Of a stretch of DNA of 64,000 nt, positions 53,600-61,269 are shown one piece after another. The first letter of the stretch is position 1. Each line of letters begins with the position of its first letter. A program made the translations under genes and the position numbers. Source of the DNA: VXPQ01 sp964608315 (GTDB taxonomy: Bacteria > Bacteroidota > Rhodothermia > Rhodothermales > VXPQ01); contig CAZSNF010000012.1 of NCBI GenBank assembly GCA_964608315.1, forward strand, positions 32,165-96,164, written 5' to 3'. The notes under the pieces were generated by a model. That model saw only the letters and a list, made by a program, of their open reading frames with translations. It did not search any database and was not told where the DNA came from.

Positions 53600-53923
53600 T
53601 CAGGCGGCCTGGACCACTTGTACCTTGATGCGCAAGTCTTTGTGCTCCTGCAAGCGTCCAATAACTCCCAGCAGATTGCTGGCCTGAGGATTGCTTTCCG
53701 GGCCGAACATGTGGATTAAACTACTCGACCGTTTTGCGGTCAGTTCGCCCAATTCCCGAAAGCCGATGGTGGCGTCGATGTAATCGCGGAGCAGAATCTT
53801 GCCGGTACCCACTTCCCCTGCAAGAAGGCACTCGATTCCCTCCTTGAGCAATTCCTCGCCGAATTCCGGATCGCGCTTGATGCGCGCCCGGATCGTTTCC
53901 TTGACGTCTCGTGTCAGGGGCAT
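53600..53923 (-). CDS. Antitoxin-like protein of a HigA-type addiction module
   Basis: 107 residues: MPLTRDVKETIRARIKRDPEFGEELLKEG then a helix-turn-helix-like DYIDATIGFRELGELTAKRSSSLIHMFGP. The N-terminal layout is that of proteins annotated as addiction-module antidotes paired with Gp49-like toxins. It would neutralise the toxin encoded just upstream and repress the operon. The ATG overlaps the extended toxin frame, but would start 5 bp after the toxin's restored stop (see toxin). Confidence 0.75.
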   Translation of the reverse strand: MPLTRDVKETIRARIKRDPEFGEELLKEGIECLLAGEVGTGKILLRDYIDATIGFRELGELTAKRSSSLIHMFGPESNPQASNLLGVIGRLQEHKDLRIKVQVVQAA

Positions 53924-54269
53924 GGTTTTCAAGCCTTGTTTTTTTGAGTTGCTTGTATTCTTCCCAGAGATCGTGTGCGGCCTCTATGTCTTTTTGCTGA
54001 TGTTTCTTGGTTCCGCCGCCCAAAAGGATGATAAGGTCATCGCCGTCCTTGCCGAAATATATCCGGTAACCAGGGCCGGAGTGTATTCGACGTTCGTAGA
54101 CACCTCTGCCTACGCCTTGGACTTCAGAGAAGTTGCCCTGTTCCATTCGGGCCCGCACCGTTGCCACCTTGGTTGCAGCCTGAGGGTCAAGCTGATCAAA
54201 CCACTCGGCGAACGGGCTGCGGTCGTTAGCGGTAATATATTCCCGAATCACAATCTGTTTTTGAATCAT
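53721..54269 (-). CDS. RelE/HigB (Gp49-like) toxin, C-terminally extended by an apparent frameshift
   Basis: The first 110 residues form a complete toxin: MIQKQIVIREYITANDRSPF, RARMEQGNFSEVQGVGRGVYERRI and YRIYFGKDGDDLIILLGGGTKKHQQKDI, an mRNA-interferase-like fold. After LWEEYKQLKK the frame passes a run of seven A (minus strand) and continues for about 70 residues of antitoxin-gene DNA in the wrong frame. One extra A would give LKKNKA and a stop at 53929-53931, the normal length. So this is a slippage event, a real mutation or a sequencing error. Toxin-first order, as in higBA. Confidence 0.75.
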   Translation of the reverse strand: MIQKQIVIREYITANDRSPFAEWFDQLDPQAATKVATVRARMEQGNFSEVQGVGRGVYERRIHSGPGYRIYFGKDGDDLIILLGGGTKKHQQKDIEAAHDLWEEYKQLKKTRLENHAPDTRRQGNDPGAHQARSGIRRGIAQGGNRVPSCRGSGYRQDSAPRLHRRHHRLSGIGRTDRKTVE

Positions 54270-54289
54270 TCTGAAAAGCAGAAACTTTT

Positions 54290-55960
54290 TTAAAAAAGGA
54301 ATTGCACCACGCCAGCCTCCTTCAAGTCCAAATAAGTAACCTCTTCCACAACCGCCTTGTCCAGACCCTCCATCGGATCGGCGAGATGCTTTATGCGCTG
54401 GCCGAGGGCGATGATCGTACGGCGTGCGGGCAACGGCATGGCGCGGAATTCGGTTGCGCTTACCTGGGTATTGCCGCTGATTGTCCGAAACCAGGCGTCG
54501 AGCAGTCGGCTGTTGCAAAGCGCCGCAAGGCCCCAGGCTTCGTCCTCCGAGAGCGTACCGCCGGGGCGGTGCACATAGTTGAGATGATTCTCGAACCCGA
54601 CCTGCGGCGCGTCGAATCTTTCGGCGATGTAGGGGGCCGCCGTCAACCGACGCGCTTCTTCTTTCGCGCTGAAGCGGCGCAGGAGCACGTAATTTCTGTT
54701 TGGAACAAGAAGTTTTTGGGCGCCCGCGCGTTGAATATATTCCGGCTTGCGGCAAGACAGGGGCCATGTGGTTTGCATGGCCCGTACATGGTTCATCCAT
54801 AGCAGAGGCGCGTGGCTCTCCGGCACATTGCCTTCCTTGCCGATGCGTTCCGTTGCCCGAAACGGCACCACAGGTCCCGTAGAAATATTCAGGCCAAGAT
54901 GTTGAAGATTGTTCGGCCAGGAATCCATCAGGGCCAGTGCTTCCTCTTCCTCGTCCCGAACGGGCAAGCGGAGCGCCTTGTTCTCTGAGGCTAAATCAAG
55001 CGCCGTGCTCATCGCCACCTCGCGCTTGTCGGATTCGCTCAGGTCGAGGATTCCCCGACTCGACGAAATAACAAGCGGCGCACTGCACTCGCTTTGACGC
55101 GAATGATCCTGGCGGACGCCAGAGACAATAACATTTTCCTGCAGCACCTCATCCCGGCTGAAGGCGTCGCGTCGCGATCCGAACACATGAATGTCCGTTG
55201 GGCGAATCATGCCGAAAAACACCTCGCGAAACCGCCGAAAATATGAACCGGAAGTAAAACTTCGGGGGGTAATGAAGATGAAATCCCCCTGTTCGCGCAA
55301 CAGGGCGGCGGCGATCGCCATGAAGAGTGCGTAGATGTTCGGCTGGCCGTGAACCACGGCGGAGGCCGCCCGCGCGCGCGGGTCGGCTTTTCCGATCTTG
55401 AAGTAAGGAGGATTGGAAACAACGATGTGGAAGCGTTCGATCTCCGCCCGGGAAGGAAAGAGTTGGCCGAGCGTACACAGCGTTTCAGCGTGCGCCATGA
55501 CGAAATCGGTTGCCTCGATCCGAACAGCGACCGTTATTCCATAATTGCGACACCAGTTCGCAAGATAGTCGAGGACGGTCCGCAACGGCGCAATCAGGTT
55601 TTGATCGACTTCATGGGCGACCAGTTCGATCCTGTCCGGTTTTGGGTCGCGGGAGGCAAGCGCCTCTATGGTCGCACAGCAGAGAACGCCGGCGCCGGCG
55701 GCGGGATCAAGGATGCGGAGCCCCGGTCCATCCGCTTTGATTCGCGCCGCCATAAAATCGGCCACCGGGACCGGCGTGAGATACAGGCCATGCGCCTTGC
55801 GGTGCTTGTCGGAGACGCTTTCGACGTACCATGCGCCGACGCGGTCTGCATAGACAGCGGGTCGCTCTCCCTGGCGAGGAACGGGCATTGCAGGGGGCGC
55901 AGGCCGGGGCGCGCTACGTACGCGTGGCCGCACTATTTCTTTTTGAACCGTTGCCCTCAT
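54290..55960 (-). CDS. Eco57I-type N6-adenine DNA methyltransferase
   Basis: About 556 residues from the ATG MRATVQKEIV; the frame is open a further 47 codons to a TTG, so the start is unsettled. Motif I LDPAAGAGVLCCATIEAL and motif IV SNPPYFK mark an amino-methyltransferase, and KAHGLYLTPVPVADFM upstream matches the X motif. The C-terminal half is a target-recognition region (LNYVHRPGGTLSEDEAWGLAAL). The Eco57I class usually has a partner endonuclease, but none is adjacent. It lies 20 bp upstream of the toxin gene. May be a solitary epigenetic or anti-restriction enzyme. Confidence 0.88.
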   Translation of the reverse strand: MRATVQKEIVRPRVRSAPRPAPPAMPVPRQGERPAVYADRVGAWYVESVSDKHRKAHGLYLTPVPVADFMAARIKADGPGLRILDPAAGAGVLCCATIEALASRDPKPDRIELVAHEVDQNLIAPLRTVLDYLANWCRNYGITVAVRIEATDFVMAHAETLCTLGQLFPSRAEIERFHIVVSNPPYFKIGKADPRARAASAVVHGQPNIYALFMAIAAALLREQGDFIFITPRSFTSGSYFRRFREVFFGMIRPTDIHVFGSRRDAFSRDEVLQENVIVSGVRQDHSRQSECSAPLVISSSRGILDLSESDKREVAMSTALDLASENKALRLPVRDEEEEALALMDSWPNNLQHLGLNISTGPVVPFRATERIGKEGNVPESHAPLLWMNHVRAMQTTWPLSCRKPEYIQRAGAQKLLVPNRNYVLLRRFSAKEEARRLTAAPYIAERFDAPQVGFENHLNYVHRPGGTLSEDEAWGLAALCNSRLLDAWFRTISGNTQVSATEFRAMPLPARRTIIALGQRIKHLADPMEGLDKAVVEEVTYLDLKEAGVVQFLF

Positions 55961-56106
55961 CCGTTCGCGCGCTACGGGATGGATCGTTCCTGCGAGAAAA
56001 TAGTCAACCGCCCCGACATATCGGCGTTCCTTGCCAGTCAAAGAGAAAATTCTGTTCCCTTGCCCGCGCCGGGGCTTCCGTATATTTCCCGAGGCTGCCA
56101 AGGCCG

Positions 56107-56210
56107 TAAGGATACTCTGATCAAAACCGCTTCGCTCAGCGCGTCACATTCCTTGCCAGCGCGCCCCTCGCAGCCTCTGAACTTGCCAGATTTAATCAGA
56201 GCATCCTTAA
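56107..56210. mobile_element. Internally deleted miniature element (copy E)
   Basis: 104 bp with TAAGGATACTCTGAT at the left and ATTTAATCAGAGCATCCTTA at the right, plus the CTCGCAGCCTCTGAACTTG inner segment. It lies directly upstream of the methyltransferase reading frame and abuts the palindrome array, marking the edge of the accessory island. Confidence 0.8.
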
Positions 56211-56213
56211 TCT

Positions 56214-56614
56214 CCGCAAAAAATGCGGTGAATAAAATGAATCGTGCTTATATCCGCAAAAAATGCGGTGAATAAATCTGACCCGCGCCTGTTTCCGCAG
56301 AGAACATTGTCCAGGCAACCCGAATCGTCTTATTCGCCGCAAAAAATGCGGTGAATAACGATGACGGGGTAAAAAAGAAGGTTTTTGCTTCATTTTCGCC
56401 CGGATGGTTCGGGCCCACGGCGGGGTAATTCGTCTAATCGCCGCATAAAATGCGGAGAATCAATTTGAATTACGCCTGTCTCCGCAGAAAACATTGTCCA
56501 AGCGGCCCGAATAAAAATCGTGGATGCAGTAGGATTTTGGGATTCTGCTGGCTCATATGGTTCGGGAGCATGGCGGAACGATGCTCTCGAATCTATTCAC
56601 CGCAAAAAATGCGG
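56214..56614. repeat. Array of five A-loop palindromes
   Basis: The core CCGCA-AAAAA-TGCGG occurs at 56214, 56254, 56337 and 56600, with a TAAAA-loop variant at 56441. The flanks extend the palindrome to 11-bp arms, TATTCACCGCA and TGCGGTGAATA, in the best copies. Spacing is irregular (40, 83, 104 and 159 bp between copy starts). A larger unit repeats too: CGCCTGTTTCCGCAGAGAAC at 56286 and CGCCTGTCTCCGCAGAAAAC at 56470 head similar blocks, so part of the array is a diverged tandem duplication. A sixth copy lies at 61095. Confidence 0.85.
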
Positions 56615-56947
56615 AGAATAGGGGTGGTTGGGGGCAAGGGGGTGGTTTTGGCTGCGTTCGCGGTGGTGGCGTTTTGGCCGGGAACCCGCCGTCAACGACC
56701 GTGTACGCTTCAAGCGGTTGTCTTTGGAGGGCCATTGATGTCCTGGACAGCAAGATGGGTGGCTGGATTCTTCACGCCACGCTGGACATTGACTGGCGTA
56801 AAAGGCTGCGACAGGGAACCGATGCGCGATGAGGAGCAGTGCCTTGGTTCTTAAAAAGCGATGTTTGTACGGGCGAACGCCATATAGCCCACATTTTACC
56901 AATGCCGAGAAGCAAGCGGCCCCGGACTTGAAGAAGGACAGACAGCG
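56615..56947. other. Gene-free leader of the PHP/SMC cassette
   Basis: 333 bp between the last palindrome and the ATPase gene. It opens with a G-rich stretch (GGGGTGG, GGGGGCAAGGGGG) and has no reading frame with recognisable content or family; several short frames look accidental. The cassette's promoter should be here, but no clear -35/-10 or TAnnTTTG pair was identified. Confidence 0.4.
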
Positions 56948-59770
56948 ATGACAAACTCGCGGCAATGGCCCTACCCCGGTTCTTGCTGGTGGAAATTCGA
57001 TTTTCACACGCATACGCCGGCTTCCCGTGATACCCACGCTTGGCAGCAGGCGGTTGGTACGGAGGACGAGGTTACGCCGGAAAAATGGTTGCTGAAATAT
57101 ATGGATGCCGAAATCGATTGTGTAGCGATTACTGACCACAATAGCGGTGCTTGGATTGATCCCCTTAAAGCTGCTTACGAGTCGATGAAAAGACAAGCCG
57201 ATGATGGATCGCCACCAGAGGGATTTCGAGAACTGACGCTGTTTCCGGGGATTGAGATTTCGGTACAGGGAGGATTCCACCTACTCGCTATCTTGGACCC
57301 CAATTCCACTACCAGCGACATCGACACTTTAATCGGGAAGGTGGATTATACCGGGACCAAGGGAGACAGCGACGGGGTAACGCGCAAGGGTGCAGCCGAG
57401 GTGGTTTGTGAAGTCATGGATGCCGGAGGTGTTCCGATCCCGGCTCATGCTGACCGGCAAGGTAATAGTGGTAAGGGCCTTCTTGCTGTACGTCCAGGTA
57501 CCCGTCAACCCCAACTCGACCCCAACACGGTTCTCCAGGTGCTCGACACCGAATGTTTATTGGCAATGGAATGGGAAGACATGGAACATCCGTCTCCTGC
57601 GCATGTCGAGAAACATCTCAAAAGGTTGGCGCGGGTACTCGGTAGTGATTCCCACAATTTTCAAGGTGAGAATTTTCCCGGATCCCGTTACACTTGGGTC
57701 AAAATGGCAAAGCCCACACTTGAAGGGTTACGCCTTGCGCTTCTGGATGGCGACGGAATTTCGATTCGGCGGAGCGATGATGAGGGAGAGTTCGATCCGT
57801 TCCGTAGGCCTGCACACTTCATCACCCGCATTGAGGTCGAAGAGGCGCACCTTATGGGTTTGAGCATCCCAACACAACTTGCTACCACACCTTATTTTAA
57901 CGCACTGATTGGCGGACGCGGTACCGGCAAGTCCACGATAGTTCATGCGTTACGTCTCGCGTATCGGCGCGACAAAGAGTTACAGGATTTGGGCGAAGCA
58001 ACAGAGCCCTATCGCCAGTTCAAAAGTTTTTCCCAACCAGTCAAGGGACGCAATGGGGATGGCGGGCTGCGTGATTCCACGGAGATTCGCGTGGAGCTAA
58101 TGCGCGACGATGTAGAGCACATTCTGCGTTGGCGACAAGATGGTGCCGGTAATGTCGTTGAAGAGCGAGACGTGGATGGTCAGTGGAAGCCCACAGCGAG
58201 CCGAGAAGTCAATCCTGAGCGTTTTCCGATCCGGCTGTTTTCGCAGAGTCAGATTGCGGCCATGGCGGGCGAAGGTCGACAGGGTTTGCTCTATGTCATT
58301 GATGACGCTGCTGGCGTTGCCGAATTACATCGCACTTTCGATGAGACGAAAATCACCTATTTGGCACAACGCGCCAGACTGCGCGAACTGGATGAAAAAT
58401 TAGACGGACGACCAGAGTTGGAACGCAAGCTCAATGACTTGAAACGTAAGCTCACAGTGTTCACGCAGTCCGATCACGCGCAAGTTTTGAAAGCGCATGA
58501 GCAGGCACTGCGTCAACGTCGAGAGATTGATACGATTTTGGAACAATTGGGAGAAATGCCCGGACGCATCACGGCATTGGCAGAGGATATGCTACTCGAC
58601 GATTGGCCGGATAGCGTTTTCGATGCCGCACAGGATGGCGATGTGCTTGCTTGGCGGAGCGAAACCGAGCAACTTGTAGCGGAAATGCGGGAGGCACTCA
58701 ATCACACTGCTGACGCATTTGATAATAATGTGCAGAAGTTGCAAGCAGACGAAAGACTTCGCCAATGGCAGAAGCGTGCCGCAAAGGCCAAATCGGACTA
58801 CGAAACCCTCCAAACGACACTCACCGATCAGGGCGTGACGGATCCGCAAGACTTTGGACGTTTGGTACAAGAGCGTCAGAGTCTCGAAGTGCAACTTAAG
58901 GGGTTGGATCAGTTGAAAAAGGATCGGGACCTTCTTTACAAAAACAACAAAAGGCAGGAACAACGAGTGCTTGAAGCACGCAAGGCTATCACGGCAGCAC
59001 GTGCCGAGTTTGTTGCGGAAACGTTGGAGACCAACACCTTCGTGAAAATTGAGGTCGTCGGTTTTGGCTTCGAGCCTCGTCATATCGAGCAAAGCCTGCG
59101 TAGCATTATCGAGGTGACAGATGATCGTTTTGAACATGATATTCTGCGAGAGGATGATGGCGAACCGGACGGCGGTTTGGCTTTTGACATAGCACAGGAC
59201 GAAAATCGAGAAGCGGCCTTAGATGCTGCGAAGCAACAACTAATAGAAATCAGCGTCGATTTCCGCGGTCAATTTCGCAACTACCTCAAACGTAAGCACG
59301 AGAGGCCAGAGTTCTCCGATCACATCCGGTGCTGGTTCTCGGAGGATGATCTTCGGATTGAATACAGTCGCCAAGGGGATGGCAGCGATTGGACACCCAT
59401 CACCCAAGGCTCGCAAGGGCAACGTTCAGCGGCACTGCTGGCGTTTCTGCTTGCATTCGGCGATGAACCCCTTGTATTGGATCAGCCCGAGGACGATTTG
59501 GACAATCACCTTATTTACGACCTGGTGGTACGACAGATTCGCGAGAACAAATTGCGGCGGCAACTGATCATAGTCACTCACAACCCCAATGTGTTGATTA
59601 ACGGCGACGCAGAAATGGTCCATGCTTTCGACTTTAGAAGCGGCCAATGCCAAGTCATTGAGCAAGGCGCCCTACAAGAAGAAGAAGTCCGGGAAGAAGT
59701 TTGCCGGGTCATGGAGGGTGGACGGGAGGCATTCGCTCGGCGCTGGGAACGCTTGGGACGAGAGGTCTGA
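56948..59770 (+). CDS. TrlF-like PHP-domain plus SMC/ABC-type ATPase
   Basis: 940 residues. The N-terminal PHP phosphoesterase has a full metal-ligand set: H20, H22 (FDFHTHT), D63, H64 (ITDHNSG), E103 (FPGIEIS), H167 (PAHAD), D234, H236 (GSDSHN). A split ABC ATPase follows: Walker A GGRGTGKS (322-329), coiled-coil-rich middle (about 460-740), signature GSQGQRS (821-827), Walker B LVLDQPEDD (842-850) and the H-loop VTHNPN. The PHP part could be a nuclease or phosphatase gated by the ATPase, as in RloC-like or Septu-like defence logic. One base separates it from the next gene. Confidence 0.85.
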   Translation: MTNSRQWPYPGSCWWKFDFHTHTPASRDTHAWQQAVGTEDEVTPEKWLLKYMDAEIDCVAITDHNSGAWIDPLKAAYESMKRQADDGSPPEGFRELTLFPGIEISVQGGFHLLAILDPNSTTSDIDTLIGKVDYTGTKGDSDGVTRKGAAEVVCEVMDAGGVPIPAHADRQGNSGKGLLAVRPGTRQPQLDPNTVLQVLDTECLLAMEWEDMEHPSPAHVEKHLKRLARVLGSDSHNFQGENFPGSRYTWVKMAKPTLEGLRLALLDGDGISIRRSDDEGEFDPFRRPAHFITRIEVEEAHLMGLSIPTQLATTPYFNALIGGRGTGKSTIVHALRLAYRRDKELQDLGEATEPYRQFKSFSQPVKGRNGDGGLRDSTEIRVELMRDDVEHILRWRQDGAGNVVEERDVDGQWKPTASREVNPERFPIRLFSQSQIAAMAGEGRQGLLYVIDDAAGVAELHRTFDETKITYLAQRARLRELDEKLDGRPELERKLNDLKRKLTVFTQSDHAQVLKAHEQALRQRREIDTILEQLGEMPGRITALAEDMLLDDWPDSVFDAAQDGDVLAWRSETEQLVAEMREALNHTADAFDNNVQKLQADERLRQWQKRAAKAKSDYETLQTTLTDQGVTDPQDFGRLVQERQSLEVQLKGLDQLKKDRDLLYKNNKRQEQRVLEARKAITAARAEFVAETLETNTFVKIEVVGFGFEPRHIEQSLRSIIEVTDDRFEHDILREDDGEPDGGLAFDIAQDENREAALDAAKQQLIEISVDFRGQFRNYLKRKHERPEFSDHIRCWFSEDDLRIEYSRQGDGSDWTPITQGSQGQRSAALLAFLLAFGDEPLVLDQPEDDLDNHLIYDLVVRQIRENKLRRQLIIVTHNPNVLINGDAEMVHAFDFRSGQCQVIEQGALQEEEVREEVCRVMEGGREAFARRWERLGREV

Positions 59771-59771
59771 T

Positions 59772-61034
59772 ATGTTTGCCACACGTAAAGAACTTCTGGA
59801 AAAGATTCGTTTGGGCGAAGGCAGCTTCCTTGAGCTGAAGGAAGTGCGTTTTGCCGGTAGCAAGATTCGTGGTCCAAAGAGAGATGATCTTGCCGATGAA
59901 TTGGCGGCCTTCGCCAACAGTCATGGCGGGGTGCTGGTGCTCGGCGTAGATGACAGAACGCGTGGAATTCTGGGGATTCCGGAACAGCATCTCACTGAGG
60001 TAGAGCGTTTTGTCCATCAGCTTTGCCATGATTCAATAGATCCGCCGATAGCACCCATTATTGATCCGCTACTATTGCCGACGGCTACCGGAGAAGAAGT
60101 GGCCGTTATCAAAATCGATGTGCCTCGCAGTCTTTTCGTCCATCGCAGTCCCGGCGGTTTTTTGCACCGTGTCGGCAGCGCCAAGCGCGTTATGTCTTCC
60201 GAATATCTTGCCCGCTTGTTTCAGCAACGCAGTCAGGTCCGTATCATCCGTTTCGACGAGCAGGTCGTTCCCCACGCCAGCTTGCGTGACTTGCAGCCAG
60301 CCCTTTCGGAGAGATTTCGGACTTCTCGGTCTCACGATACGCCAGAAGCTCTTCTGTCCAAACTTCACATGGCTCGCATAGATGATGAAGGGGTATTGAG
60401 TCCGACGGTGGCGGGCGTATTGGTCGCTTCCCAGGACCCCCGGGAATGGCTACCCAATGCTTATGTACAGGCGGTTTGCTATCGGGGAGTCAATATTCAT
60501 ACCGACCAAGCCACAGATCCGTATCAACTTGACGCGGACGATATTACAGGCCCGCTTGATATTCAGGTGGTGGAGGCTTGTCGCTTCGTTGCCAAGAACA
60601 TGAAGGTAGCAGCCTTTAAACATATGGGTCGTCTGGATCGCCCGCAGTTTGACATGGAAGCGGTTTTTGAAGCGATAGTCAACGCAGTCGCCCATCGAGA
60701 TTATTCCATTCACGGCTCAAAAATCAGGTTGCGGCTGTTCAGTGATCGTTTAGAGTTGTATTCCCCGGGTGCACTTTCCAATACGATGGCAGTTGAGGAA
60801 TTGGCCTACCTGCAATCGGCAAGGAATGAGATTATCGCCAGTTTGCTTGCAAAATGTCCGGTTCCGTCTGACGAAGCGTGGCTAAAGACTGATCGTAAAA
60901 TGTTGATGGATAAGCGCGGGAACGGCGTACCTTTGATTTTGTCTCTGAGCGAAGCACTTTCCGGTCGCTTACCGGAGTACCGCCTGCTCGGCGAGGCGGA
61001 ACTCATGCTGACGATTTGGGCTGCGGAGGCGTAG
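59772..61034 (+). CDS. Schlafen AlbA_2-domain protein with C-terminal HATPase-like region
   Basis: 420 residues. The AlbA_2 (Schlafen-type) domain covers about 8-130: GEGSFLELKEVRF, KRDDLADELAAFANSHGGVLVLGVDD and the PLLLPTATGEEVAVIKIDV strands. The C-terminal part has FEAIVNAVAHRDYSIHGSKI and LRLFSDRLELYSPG, the pattern of HATPase_c_4/divergent AAA-4 proteins. Annotated relatives are called ATP-binding or transcriptional regulator proteins. It starts two bases after the ATPase stop codon, so the two are translated together and likely work as one system. A Schlafen-type nuclease or sensor role is inference. Confidence 0.8.
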   Translation: MFATRKELLEKIRLGEGSFLELKEVRFAGSKIRGPKRDDLADELAAFANSHGGVLVLGVDDRTRGILGIPEQHLTEVERFVHQLCHDSIDPPIAPIIDPLLLPTATGEEVAVIKIDVPRSLFVHRSPGGFLHRVGSAKRVMSSEYLARLFQQRSQVRIIRFDEQVVPHASLRDLQPALSERFRTSRSHDTPEALLSKLHMARIDDEGVLSPTVAGVLVASQDPREWLPNAYVQAVCYRGVNIHTDQATDPYQLDADDITGPLDIQVVEACRFVAKNMKVAAFKHMGRLDRPQFDMEAVFEAIVNAVAHRDYSIHGSKIRLRLFSDRLELYSPGALSNTMAVEELAYLQSARNEIIASLLAKCPVPSDEAWLKTDRKMLMDKRGNGVPLILSLSEALSGRLPEYRLLGEAELMLTIWAAEA

Positions 61035-61094
61035 GGATGAGGGCCTCCATGTGATCTCGTCAACGTTTTCCGTCGCAGGGTGTCTACATAATCT

Positions 61095-61109
61095 CCGCAA
61101 AAAATGCGG
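61095..61109. repeat. Sixth A-loop palindrome, right side of the cassette
   Basis: CCGCAAAAAATGCGG followed by CGAATA, the same core as the array on the left side of the ATPase gene, 61 bp after the Schlafen-like stop. The two sides therefore bracket the two-gene cassette with identical sequence. Confidence 0.8.
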
Positions 61110-61269
61110 CGAATAGAGCGTTTTACCTTTGAAGGCATGGAGGCTACCTTGCTGGTATCCGTGCCTTTGGTTAGCCACTGATGAGGGGCTTATGCCATTG
61201 TGCAACCAGCTTCGGGTTTTTCAATGCAAGCCATGCCTATCTATCTGATATCAGCCATATAGCAGGACA

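Noticed and set aside
56214..56614. CRISPR array
   Set aside because: Repeat units are short palindromes with unequal spacing from 40 to 159 bp, spacers share sequence, and there are no cas genes.
56618..56655. G-quadruplex upstream of the PHP/SMC gene
   Set aside because: Only three runs of four or five G with short GG pairs; not a clean four-run motif.
56214..61109. Retron or integron cassette
   Set aside because: No reverse transcriptase or integrase gene, and the palindromes lack attC-like core sites.
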